Positions 1 to 7,610 of a stretch of DNA of 64,000 bases are shown piece after piece. Position 1 is the stretch's first letter. Each line of letters begins with the position of its first letter. The position numbers were made by a program, and so were the translations under genes. The notes under the pieces were generated by a model that had not been told where the DNA came from, did no database searches, and was given only the letters and a program-made list of their open reading frames with translations. This DNA comes from JBCCQH01 sp039024435 (GTDB taxonomy: Bacteria; Bacteroidota; Bacteroidia; J057; JADKCL01). The DNA lies in contig JBCCQH010000016.1 in NCBI GenBank assembly GCA_039024435.1, positions 1 to 64,000 on the forward strand, written 5' to 3'.

Positions 1-3
1 AAA

Positions 4-111
4 TTTGCTATCGCAGATTTTTTTGTCTCTCAAAGCTCATTTTGGAGTCCATAGCCAAAGCTATGGGCGAGAAAATAGCTGAAGAGAGGCGGAAAAAGAT
101 GCCATAGCAAA
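4..111. repeat. Imperfect terminal inverted repeat enclosing a small hairpin
   Basis: The segment starts with TTTGCTAT (4-11) and ends with its exact complement ATAGCAAA (104-111). Extending the two arms gives about 17 matches in 22 positions (4-25 against 90-111). In the middle lies a perfect 7-bp hairpin, CCATAGC/GCTATGG with a CAAA loop (49-66). No open reading frame fits inside. This shape suits a miniature inverted-repeat element or the relic end of an insertion sequence cut by the window edge. I do not recognise the family. Confidence 0.4.
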
Positions 112-906
112 ATCACAGGATTAAATTTAAACAGCCTCTAAGTTATCCGATGAAGTTTTTTCATCCATCAACCATGGCGGAAACTTTTGCCGTATTGTGA
201 ATACCTTATTTTATCTCTTGGATTTGGAAACTCAGCCGCTTTTAGTTCGATCTTTGCTGGTCATGTTTGGAAATGATCAAAAAATACCCTGCCTGAGAAT
301 ACATCATCAATAAAGCCAGCGAACTCAATTTGATCATGGACGTTGCGGCAGTGCAGCAATCGCTGAATTTAGCGAGACGCCAATGAACTCCGCGAAGTCC
401 GCGTCCTGCATTCATCTGTGCAACCCCTCGGCTATCCACCTCTTTCTCTACTTGTGTTATCCTCCCTTACCGGGTTGGTAACCATGTCTACTGCCATTTC
501 ATCAAGACTGAAATTTGATTGCGGAACCAAAGGACAATATTTTGATCCGATAGCGGGGGTAACCTATTCGCAATCGATTACTGCGGCCCTTTGGTTGGTA
601 CTGATCGACTTAGCCGTGGTTCTTGCTATGTCCCTGGTATTGTTGCGGAATACAACGTAGGGGGATCCCCGCCCCTCCGCAAGCCGGGCCGGGGCGGGCC
701 ATCCGGCAGTCGCTTTCTATCGAGGAGCTCCGACAATCGCCTCCTACCCCTATCCCAGGTTGAAGGGAACGCTGTCGGATTGAAAGCAATGCCGCCCCCG
801 GTTGACGGCATTGGGCCGCCCGCCTCCCCAGACTCAGGAAAAGAAATCCAACCTACTCGGATTGACCCGGCCAGCATTGGCGCAGGTGCCGCATCACCGC
901 ACCCGA
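112..906. other. Stretch without a supported gene
   Basis: Two short frames exist here (242-439 on - and 418-660 on +), but neither resembles a known protein and their composition is unconvincing. The + frame encodes two hydrophobic stretches and could in principle be a small membrane protein. From about 660 the sequence becomes very GC-rich and can fold (for example around CCGGGCCGGGGCGGG near 685-700). It then runs into the 3' end of the desaturase gene on the - strand. Confidence 0.4.
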
Positions 907-1836
907 TCAGGGATTGTCAAAAATCGAATGGCGTTGCCGCATCCTTTTCCGGTATGCCTCCTGGTCTTTTTCCTCAAGAAACCGCTGTGCCTGGCGCAAA
1001 TGGTGATGGGGAATGGCCGGCACCAGATGGTGGAGGACATGCAGGCCATCGTTGTGGGGGTGCAACAACCAGTGAACCCAACCATCGTTGGTGTACGACG
1101 CATCAAAAATGTTGTCTTCGCGGTAGTTGTGCTCCGCCGCTTCCGCAATGATTCGGAGGACCGGCAAAACCAATACCAGGGGAAGAACGATGTACAGCAA
1201 CCACAGCATCACGGCCGTTCCCACGCTCGAAAAGATCAGCCCCAATGGCAGGAGGAACAAGAGGGTGTGGGAGCCCAATCCCGCGAGCAAAGTCCATGGA
1301 TCCGACCCGATCACCGAATACCAATCGAAGAGGTATCGCGGGACCAATTTGAAAATTTGGGAGAAAAAGCGCCTCGGGCGGGTTCGGCTCAATTCGGCAA
1401 AGCCCATTTTTTCAAACCGGGCCCGATCCGGATCTGCGTGCGTACCAAACCGGGTGTGGTGGGGCAGATGAAACTTTCGGTAGCGCGACAAGAGGGAGAA
1501 ACTCGGCCAGGCGCACAGGAAATTGGCAATCGCATCGTTGACCTTGCGGTTGCGACTGATGTTGTAGTGGCTTCCCACATGAACCATGACTTCCAATCCA
1601 CGCAGCGCCCGCGCGATCAGCAGCCCGACCGGCAAATGAATCAACACAGCAAAGACAAAATGGAGCCGATCCGCCACAAGAATCGCCGCCGCAGCGCTGG
1701 CCGCGATCAGCAAGTAGTCCCCTAAGATCACGAGCAACGACCTTGCGGTATTGGTCGTCTGATACTGGCGGAATTCCGAGCGCAACTGCTCCGGAATCCG
1801 ATACCCCAAAGGGAGCTTGGAAGTTTTTGTTTTCAT
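907..1836 (-). CDS. Membrane fatty-acid desaturase family protein
   Basis: A 309-residue integral membrane protein of the fatty-acid desaturase/hydroxylase superfamily, which uses a di-iron centre held by histidine boxes to desaturate or hydroxylate lipid chains. The three boxes are visible: HVGSH (H86, H90), HLPHH (123-127) and HVLHH (266-270), followed by a further His cluster near 277-279. Hydrophobic pairs lie at about 34-56 and 60-80 and again at about 185-228, giving the usual membrane-helix/His-box alternation. The ATG at 1836 is preceded by non-coding DNA, and the gene is monocistronic. The substrate cannot be told from sequence; a lipid or carotenoid-like substrate is possible. An N-terminal 30-residue cytosolic tail is typical of the family. 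Confidence 0.85.
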   Translation of the reverse strand: MKTKTSKLPLGYRIPEQLRSEFRQYQTTNTARSLLVILGDYLLIAASAAAAILVADRLHFVFAVLIHLPVGLLIARALRGLEVMVHVGSHYNISRNRKVNDAIANFLCAWPSFSLLSRYRKFHLPHHTRFGTHADPDRARFEKMGFAELSRTRPRRFFSQIFKLVPRYLFDWYSVIGSDPWTLLAGLGSHTLLFLLPLGLIFSSVGTAVMLWLLYIVLPLVLVLPVLRIIAEAAEHNYREDNIFDASYTNDGWVHWLLHPHNDGLHVLHHLVPAIPHHHLRQAQRFLEEKDQEAYRKRMRQRHSIFDNP

Positions 1837-2638
1837 GGTAAATGGTGGTAAGCAGTCTCAATGGTAGTTCAGCATCGTATTGACGGTAGGGGAGATACAT
1901 TTTCCTACCGCGAAGATTCATTTTCCCGGCATCGCCACCGGTTCAGCAAAGTTTTGGACACCGCGAAACCGATTTCGCAAAATGTTCCTGGGCGATCCGA
2001 TGAATTCTCCGGGCCTGCGCCCGTTGAGATTTGGTCCTCAAGAGCAGTACTGCCCCTTCTACCGAACCCGGAGCAAAGAGCGGAAATGTCCCCAATCGTA
2101 GCTGTAGAACCCTCGTTTATAAAAACCTAAGTGCGATAAAAAAGTTTTAGTGGGGCAATAAAATGTCTGAACCGCCGGATAAATGTTGCAATCGCTGGGT
2201 CGCCGGGTGGAAAGAGGTTGCTCCCGTATTTACCCTGACACCATAAAACTGCCGCAACCGGAAGATTTCGGCAGTTTTGTACCCCCGCTAGGGCCAGGGT
2301 TGAACTTTTCGGGGTAGGAGATTGGGTATGCGGCCCCAAGCCTTCAAGACATTGATGAGCACGAATCAGGACGTTAATTCTACTCTGGGATAAGGCAGCG
2401 GTCCGCGCAGCCGGTACCGCAGGTTAAAATCACCGGCAAGCTTTCGGCTTAAAGGTGATTCTTTGCTTAGCCGTAAAGCAATCCAAACCGGGCCTCCCGG
2501 GATAGAGCAGTGGTACGTACAGCTTGTGATTGCATTTTGATGTCGATTCTTATTGACCACGTGCATTTTAATTCAGAATCCTTCTCTTACGTAGAGATTA
2601 AATTGCGGGGATTGAGAAAATGATAACCAACAATCAGG
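1837..2638. other. Long intergenic region with several inverted repeats
   Basis: About 800 bases without a convincing gene. It holds a 7-bp inverted repeat CGGTAGG/CCTACCG (1884-1890 and 1914-1920), a terminator-like 10-bp hairpin (2245-2278, listed separately), and a two-tier hairpin at 2428-2460 (outer AATCACC/GGTGATT, inner AAGC/GCTT). The last could be a leader structure for the downstream module, but no known riboswitch is recognised. Frames at 1861-2130 look like noise. Confidence 0.5.
2245..2278. terminator. Perfect 10-bp hairpin with A/T flanks (bidirectional terminator-like)
   Basis: AAAACTGCCG (2245-2254) is the exact complement of CGGCAGTTTT (2269-2278), with a 14-nt loop. The stem carries A residues on its 5' side and T residues on its 3' side, so it can act on either strand. 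It lies in the gap between the desaturase gene and the EACC1-caspase module, but no clear transcription unit ends right at it. Confidence 0.5.
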
Positions 2639-3052
2639 ATGACATTCGAACTGAAACTCGACATGTACAATGCGGAACAGGAGGCTGTTTGGCTGAATGA
2701 TTTTATCCGGGAGCATGATCTGGATGATTTGGAGACCAAGGTCAAAGAATCGGAATTGGAGAAAAGAGAAGATGGCCTCATTCCACAGTCGGGCGAAGTC
2801 CTGGAGGCGGTCATCATCGGGGTGGCATCCGGGATCGTCACCAACCGCATTGAGTGGCTGATCAAAAAGATTTGGCAGCACTTCAGCGGGAAGAAGGGAA
2901 AGATCGAATTCTCAGCGGAATGCCCCAAGAACGGCAAGTCCCTCACAATGACCTTTGAGCTGGGGAGCGAGAAGAATCGGGATGAAGCACAGGCGGAATT
3001 CGACCGTCGCTACCAAGAACTTTGCCAGCCGAGGAAAAATAAAAAGAAGTAG
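2639..3052 (+). CDS. EACC1-like effector-associated protein
   Basis: A 137-residue protein resembling EACC1 (effector-associated constant component 1), a small partner found next to caspase-like and NTPase effectors in bacterial conflict systems. It has an N-terminal strand/helix unit with an acidic helix, a central glycine-containing hydrophobic helix ending in Trp-rich IEWLIKKIW (about 55-79), a C-terminal beta segment (about 88-108) and a lysine-rich tail. It is followed after 7 nt by the caspase-FGE gene, so the two are very likely co-transcribed. The ATG at 2639 was chosen because an earlier ATG (2620) is in another frame that stops quickly. The family call rests on size, layout and context rather than a diagnostic catalytic motif. 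The role is inferred to be an adaptor or regulator of the caspase. Confidence 0.6.
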   Translation: MTFELKLDMYNAEQEAVWLNDFIREHDLDDLETKVKESELEKREDGLIPQSGEVLEAVIIGVASGIVTNRIEWLIKKIWQHFSGKKGKIEFSAECPKNGKSLTMTFELGSEKNRDEAQAEFDRRYQELCQPRKNKKK

Positions 3053-3059
3053 GTCCCGG

Positions 3060-5159
3060 ATGCCCCGCGCTAAAAAATATTCCCTTAAACCTCAAGCTAC
3101 CCTCGCCATCCTGATCGGAATCAGCGAGTACGAGGATTTTCAGGATGTAACTTCAGCGCCCAACAACGTCCACGAGCTTGCCAAGGTCCTGCAGGACGAA
3201 AGCATCGTGGGCATTCCCCCGGAAAACATTTACACCATCACCGAGGGAAGCAGTGCGGAGATCAAGGAACAATTATTTGATCTCACTGAGGGGCAGAGGG
3301 AAGCCGGGATCACGACCCTGATCCTCTACTTTGCTGGACATGGCTACCGCCGCCCAGGCAAGGATTACTATTTGGTGGCGAAGGATAGCAAGAAGCGCCT
3401 GTTGCGCCTGGATGGAACCACGGGGATCGCCTACAATTCGGTGAAGCAGATCATCGGTGAATCGGGCATTCCGCAAAGCATCATTCTTCTGGACGCCTGC
3501 TATTCAGGTGCCATTACGATGGGCGACCGGGGCAGCATTGAGGAGATGAAACTCAAGGGTAGCTATGTTATTTCTTCATCGGACGGCCATGAGGTCTCTT
3601 ATTTTGATCCGGAGCAGAAACATACCTTATTCACCGGGGAATTGCTGGCGATCCTGAAGAATGGGCTGCCGCTCAAGCAGGAAAAGATTACATTGGAACA
3701 ACTTTACGCAGCCCTTTCTGATGCGGTGCGTTCCCGGAATGCGGAGATGTCGCCGCAGCACCAGGTGAGCAAAGAGATTACGGGCACCAATTACCTTTTC
3801 TTTCGCAACCGGCAGTACAATGCCAAGGCCCAGCGACGGGAAGAGATCGAGGCCTTTATCCTAAAGGGCGACCTTTTTCTTGAAGGAAAGGGATTCTGGG
3901 ATGCTGATTACCAGTATCTAAAGGCGAAGGAATTGTCTGAGGAGTATGAGCTAGCGGATGAATACGGGGATGTTTTGGATCACAAGAAGGAAAAGCTGCG
4001 GATTGCAGAGGAGTTGGCCCGCAAATGGAAACAGGAACGGAAGCAACTGGGCAAGTGGAAGAGAAGTACAATTCCGGCATGGTTGCGGAGTTTGGACCGC
4101 CAAAAGGTGATTGGGAGCGTGCTAATCTTGCTTGTAATGGCGATTCTCGGGCCAATGATCTACAATGCGGTGGGTGGCAATGGAGAGGAAGGACGCCAGC
4201 CTGATAAGCCTGTGGCAGCAAGTAATTCGACTTCGACGCCCTTTGATAATATGGGAACTACCAGTAGTGTATCGGTAGCCGTTCGTGATACACCACTTTC
4301 TGCCCAAACGGAGGGCATTGCCTCCAAAGAAACGAAGAACGGTGAATCATCGGCCCAAAATCAGGATTCAAAACCAAACAAAGAAGATCCTCCGACTCCA
4401 GTTGAAATCCCCAAAGCGGAAAAAGATGAACCGCTCACAAAGTCCAACAAAGAAGATGGTATCATCGCCCAGATGGAGCGAAACATGGTGACCGTCTACG
4501 GAGGGCAATTTACAATGGGTTGTACAGAGGAGCAGGGCGATGATTGTTTTGATAGCGAAAAGCGACTTAATCCTTTACATACCAATACCTTTCAGATCAA
4601 CAAGTACGAAGTCACGCAGGAAGAATGGCGGGCGGTGATGGGAAGCGATCCCAAGGAACTCTCTTTCTCAGGCTGCGACAAGTGTCCGGTTGAGCGTGTA
4701 TCCTGGAATGATGTTCAGGAGTTCATCAAAAAGCTAAATGCCAAAACCGGTAAGCATTACCGCTTACCGAGCGAAGCAGAATGGGAATATGCTGCGAGAG
4801 GTGGTCAGAAAAGTAAGGATCACAAATACGCTGGGAGTAGGGACCTCGGTTCTGTGGGTTGGTACAGTTCGAATTCTGGCTCAAAGACGCACCCGGTGGG
4901 TACTTTGGGAGACAACGAGTTGGGCCTGCACGATATGAGCGGTAATGTCTGGGAGTGGTGCCAGGATCACTGGCATAGCAGTTATGCTGGTGCCCCTGCT
5001 GATGGCACTGCGTGGGAGGATGCAGATGGCGTCTACCGCGTGTTACGCGGCGGCAGTTGGAACGGCCGTGCGCGGCTTTGCCGGGTGGCGGGGCGCAACC
5101 TCATGCGCCCCATCAACCGCCACGGCAATGTCGGGTTCCGCCTGGCCCACAGTTCATAG
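3060..5159 (+). CDS. Caspase-like protease / membrane helix / FGE-sulfatase (SUMF1-fold) fusion
   Basis: A 699-residue multidomain protein. Residues 8-250 form a caspase (peptidase C14) domain with the catalytic dyad His94 (FAGHGY) and Cys147 (LDACYSG). Residues 255-345 are charged and helical, 350-369 is a membrane helix, and 370-470 is a low-complexity Ser/Lys/Pro linker. Residues 476-699 form a formylglycine-generating-enzyme-like domain, with FTMGC, YEVTQEEW, YRLPSEAEWEYAARGG, MSGNVWEW and RVLRGGSW motifs. FGE domains next to caspases usually act as sensors with a C-type-lectin fold rather than as enzymes. The topology suggests one module on each side of the inner membrane. The frame is open upstream to 2955, but the ATG at 3060 is preferred because it lies just after the EACC1 stop. 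The C-terminal 40 residues look like a DGR variable region. Confidence 0.85.
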   Translation: MPRAKKYSLKPQATLAILIGISEYEDFQDVTSAPNNVHELAKVLQDESIVGIPPENIYTITEGSSAEIKEQLFDLTEGQREAGITTLILYFAGHGYRRPGKDYYLVAKDSKKRLLRLDGTTGIAYNSVKQIIGESGIPQSIILLDACYSGAITMGDRGSIEEMKLKGSYVISSSDGHEVSYFDPEQKHTLFTGELLAILKNGLPLKQEKITLEQLYAALSDAVRSRNAEMSPQHQVSKEITGTNYLFFRNRQYNAKAQRREEIEAFILKGDLFLEGKGFWDADYQYLKAKELSEEYELADEYGDVLDHKKEKLRIAEELARKWKQERKQLGKWKRSTIPAWLRSLDRQKVIGSVLILLVMAILGPMIYNAVGGNGEEGRQPDKPVAASNSTSTPFDNMGTTSSVSVAVRDTPLSAQTEGIASKETKNGESSAQNQDSKPNKEDPPTPVEIPKAEKDEPLTKSNKEDGIIAQMERNMVTVYGGQFTMGCTEEQGDDCFDSEKRLNPLHTNTFQINKYEVTQEEWRAVMGSDPKELSFSGCDKCPVERVSWNDVQEFIKKLNAKTGKHYRLPSEAEWEYAARGGQKSKDHKYAGSRDLGSVGWYSSNSGSKTHPVGTLGDNELGLHDMSGNVWEWCQDHWHSSYAGAPADGTAWEDADGVYRVLRGGSWNGRARLCRVAGRNLMRPINRHGNVGFRLAHSS
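5040..5156 (+). other. Candidate DGR-type variable region at the 3' end of the FGE domain
   Basis: The last 40 codons follow the pattern R-G-G-S-W-N-x-x-A-x-x-C-R-x-A-x-R-N-x-x-x-P-x-N-R-x-x-x-x-G-F-R, a layout typical of FGE proteins diversified by retroelements. At the positions that vary in such proteins nearly all codons end in C or T (ggc, cgt, ctt, ctc, cgc, atc, cac, ggc, aat, gtc), as expected if they derive from AAC/AAT codons by adenine mutagenesis at the first two bases. Exceptions are atg and ggg. No reverse transcriptase or template repeat is present in this window, so the assignment is inference. Confidence 0.4.
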
Positions 5160-5451
5160 CGGTGGTTCATCCATCCTGCCTTCCCCGCATCCACGGGGCT
5201 TTGAGCAAAAATAGGGTGGGAAAGCAGCCGGAGCCCAGGAGCAGGCGAAGCCCCCCAAAAGGGGCGAAGCTGCGAATGGCGGAGGCGGCAAGCGCGGGGA
5301 ATCGACGTGAGCTGGCGCAGCGTCGATCTGAACCGGAGCAATTGTGGCCATGTCCCGCGAACCAATTCCGTTTTTCTCAAAATTTCGGAAATTCACCGGT
5401 TTCTGGGCCAAAAAGAAAAAGCCGACCACCGTGTCAGCTTTTACTTGTGGG
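5160..5451. other. GC-rich, hairpin-rich spacer after the caspase-FGE gene
   Basis: No gene is supported. Three inverted repeats follow the stop codon: CCCCG/CGGGG (5183-5198), GCCCC/GGGGC with an A-rich loop (5250-5265) and ATCGACG/CGTCGAT (5301-5327). Together they may terminate transcription of the module. If the gene is a retroelement target, hairpins just past the variable region would also be expected. Confidence 0.45.
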
Positions 5452-5523
5452 TACCCCCGCCAAGAATCGAACTTGGATCTGGGGATTAGGAATCCCCCAT
5501 TCTATCCATTGAACTACGGGGGC
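5452..5523 (-). tRNA. tRNA-Arg (anticodon CCU)
   Basis: On the - strand a 72-nt cloverleaf can be drawn. The acceptor stem GCCCCCG pairs with CGGGGGT and a discriminator A. The D arm starts GTTC, the anticodon arm has stem GGGGA/TCCCC with loop TTCCTAA, and the T arm is CCAAG-TTCGATT-CTTGG. The central CCT of the loop reads AGG arginine codons. No 3' CCA is encoded: the next bases are CCC. Confidence 0.93.
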
Positions 5524-5625
5524 GGGATCTGGGCGCCCGAGCGCCCGGTCCGCAACAATTGCAAATCTGCACATTTTCGGGCTCGGCTTCAAGGAGGGAT
5601 GGACGACAATTTTGCCGCCATTCCT

Positions 5626-6582
5626 TTACTCCGCTTCGATCAGCAGGTCGGTTTCCACGTCGCTTCCAGCGCGGCGGGCCTGGAAGCGGGTCATCTGCCC
5701 CTCGGGACTGTACCAAAAGCGGAAGATCTGGGCCGGGGGATCAAAACTGGCGGCGGGCTCCCGCACGCATTGGCGCGGACGACCCGCCGAATCATAACTC
5801 CAGCGGACGTACCAATAAGGATTTTTGCCCGCGTAGATGGCCGTTTCTTTGAGCTGACCTTGCGCGTCGTACAGGAAATGCCGAACCGGTTCCCAACCGG
5901 CAACGTCCCGGTTCAAGATTTCGGCGATGCGGCCTGCCCCATCGTAAAGGAAAGAGTCGCGGGCACATTCCACGAGCATCCCGCTGGGCCGGTCCGAAGC
6001 GGGATCGCACCGCTTTTCCAAGGCCACCAAGCGGCCCCTCCGGTACCGAAACCGGGAATACTTATCGGTGGCGCCCCGAATGGTGTCCCCCCTTTGCATC
6101 CAGGGGGCGTGCGGCTTGCGCACCGCAAACAAGCGCCCATTGGGGTGGTAGAGGTAGTAGGTCGAGTCGGTCGATACCGCGGTGAAGCCATCCGCCCGAA
6201 ACACCCGCTCGACCTGAACTGCTAGGCGGCCCGCGTCGTTGTAGACCTGGCGCAGGTGCAACTGGAAGGTGTCGCGTTCCGGGGGGCGGAGATGCCGGAA
6301 AGCGATGGCGTGGACCAAGCGCCCGAGGCTGTCGTACCGCATTTCGAGAAGAGGAGTATCCGCCTTGCGCAGTAAAAATGTCCGCTCCGCGGCCGCCAGC
6401 GTTCCATCTTCGGGCCGGTTGGTAGGGCGGTTGTCGTAGAAGCGCAAGGTGCGGACCAGCGGATCAGTCACTTTGGGGATGGGGTATTGGTCCAGAAACC
6501 AATCGACGGGCGTGGGCTCCTGGGCCTGGACTGAAAAACTGCCCAGGATCCAAATCAAAGTGCAAAACCAATTGATGCGCAT
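5626..6582 (-). CDS. Secreted YD-repeat-like (RHS-type) protein of unknown function
   Basis: A 318-residue protein with a signal peptide (hydrophobic stretch ending VQAQ, about residue 20). It then has repeated short motifs of the form Y-D/N-x-x-G-R-L, for example RYDSLGRLV, VYNDAGRLA, LYDGAGRIAE, LYDAQGQLKE and SYDSAGRPRQ, spaced about 20-50 residues apart. Such repeats build RHS/YD beta-structures, but there is no toxin tip or core barrel here, so it is probably a short stand-alone repeat protein exported to the periplasm or surface. The frame also opens with TTG two codons upstream; the ATG at 6582 is preferred. It lies just after the tRNA gene and 51 nt downstream of the NmrA-like gene on the same strand. 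Confidence 0.65.
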   Translation of the reverse strand: MRINWFCTLIWILGSFSVQAQEPTPVDWFLDQYPIPKVTDPLVRTLRFYDNRPTNRPEDGTLAAAERTFLLRKADTPLLEMRYDSLGRLVHAIAFRHLRPPERDTFQLHLRQVYNDAGRLAVQVERVFRADGFTAVSTDSTYYLYHPNGRLFAVRKPHAPWMQRGDTIRGATDKYSRFRYRRGRLVALEKRCDPASDRPSGMLVECARDSFLYDGAGRIAEILNRDVAGWEPVRHFLYDAQGQLKETAIYAGKNPYWYVRWSYDSAGRPRQCVREPAASFDPPAQIFRFWYSPEGQMTRFQARRAGSDVETDLLIEAE

Positions 6583-6633
6583 AATCAACTAATTCGATGG
6601 GGAAACAAACTCCGAATGAAATGCTCAACTCTC

Positions 6634-7518
6634 CTATCCACCCGACTGTCCCGCCGACTGCGCGTATTCCGCCAGGGTCGTCCGGGCCGGACCCAATTCT
6701 TGCCAGGTCGCCTCCGCCTCCCAGACCTCGGGGTAGCGGTTCAGTGCCTCCACAATGTGCCGACCGTAATTAAAGGTGCGCCCGAAATTGCCCATCAGCT
6801 TGAGCAGACCGAAAGGCAACTTGCGCACCACCAGCTTGCGACCCGACCAATGGCGCACGAAGATCTGTGCCGCCGCATCGGCGGTCAACGCCTCCGGTCC
6901 CTGGATCACATATTCTTTTGACCGGCCGGAAAACTGTTGAAACGCCTGGGCCACCTGCGCCCCGTAGTCCACCCCCGCGATGAAGTGCATGGGCACCGCA
7001 GAATCACCGGCCAGCGCGATCATATTGCCCCGGCGGTAGGCCCCCCGGTCAAAATTCTCCATGAATGTCGAAGGGTAAAACAGCAAACTCGGCACCGGAC
7101 CCGCCTTGAGCCTTTCCGCGGCTTTGAGCTTGAGGTCAAACACCCACCAGTCAAAGCCCTGCATCCCTTGGTACCGCTGCACCAGCGAGGAAGTCATGCC
7201 CACGCATTGCACCGAACTGTCCCCCAATTCCGCCATGAGATGCGCGATTCCTTCCCGCTCGGGCTGAAAATCGGAAGGGCGCGACGCGGGAAGCACCGAC
7301 AGATTGAGGAAGAGCCCATCGGCTCCGGCCAGGGCCGAGCGAATATCTTCCACCTGGCGCAAATCACCCCGCACCAGCTCGCAGTCGGGCGGGAGCACCG
7401 CCCGGGCCTTTTGCGGATCCCGCACCATAGCTTTCAGTTGAAAACCGGTCCGGTGGAGGGCCCACGTGACCGGATTTCCCAGCATTCCGGTTGCTCCAAT
7501 GACGGTGATTGTTTTCAT
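6634..7518 (-). CDS. NmrA-like / atypical SDR NAD(P)-binding protein
   Basis: A 294-residue Rossmann-fold protein of the NmrA/atypical short-chain dehydrogenase group. The N-terminus has the dinucleotide motif GATGMLG (about residues 8-14) after a short beta strand. It is followed by a basic/acidic switch around MVRDPQKA, GDLRQVEDI, a FLNLS strand and YPSTFMENF, all typical of NmrA-like proteins. Members act as NAD(P)H-dependent reductases or redox sensors; the substrate is unknown. The frame extends 8 codons upstream, but the ATG at 7518 sits 5 nt after a TACCTTTG element and directly starts the Rossmann strand, so it is chosen. Confidence 0.75.
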   Translation of the reverse strand: MKTITVIGATGMLGNPVTWALHRTGFQLKAMVRDPQKARAVLPPDCELVRGDLRQVEDIRSALAGADGLFLNLSVLPASRPSDFQPEREGIAHLMAELGDSSVQCVGMTSSLVQRYQGMQGFDWWVFDLKLKAAERLKAGPVPSLLFYPSTFMENFDRGAYRRGNMIALAGDSAVPMHFIAGVDYGAQVAQAFQQFSGRSKEYVIQGPEALTADAAAQIFVRHWSGRKLVVRKLPFGLLKLMGNFGRTFNYGRHIVEALNRYPEVWEAEATWQELGPARTTLAEYAQSAGQSGG

Positions 7519-7523
7519 AGGCG

Positions 7524-7531
7524 CAAAGGTA
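7524..7531 (-). promoter_or_regulatory. Bacteroidota-type -7 element TACCTTTG
   Basis: Reading on the - strand, TACCTTTG matches the TAnnTTTG consensus of the main Bacteroidota sigma factor, and the ATG of the NmrA-like gene follows after 5 nt. Transcription would therefore start at or next to the start codon, giving a leaderless or nearly leaderless mRNA. No convincing -33 TTTG is seen. Confidence 0.4.
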
Positions 7532-7610
7532 CAGCGTTCCAAGCAGATCGCACGGCACGCCGGGTGTTCGCGCGGGTTTTCCGCCGACTCGCGCGATCAC
7601 CATTTGCCGG

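Noticed and set aside
418..660. 80-codon + frame with two hydrophobic stretches
   Set aside because: No homology recognised, no start signal, and the surrounding DNA looks non-coding; kept only as a remark in the spacer entry.
802..1725. Long + strand frame opposite the desaturase gene
   Set aside because: The - strand frame has three His boxes and membrane helices; the + frame is its shadow with no recognisable features.
1861..2130. 89-codon + frame upstream of the EACC1 module
   Set aside because: Overlaps an inverted repeat and another equally long frame; composition looks random.
5160..5451. Possible reverse transcriptase or template repeat next to the FGE gene
   Set aside because: No reverse-transcriptase frame and no second copy of the variable region is seen here or elsewhere in the window.
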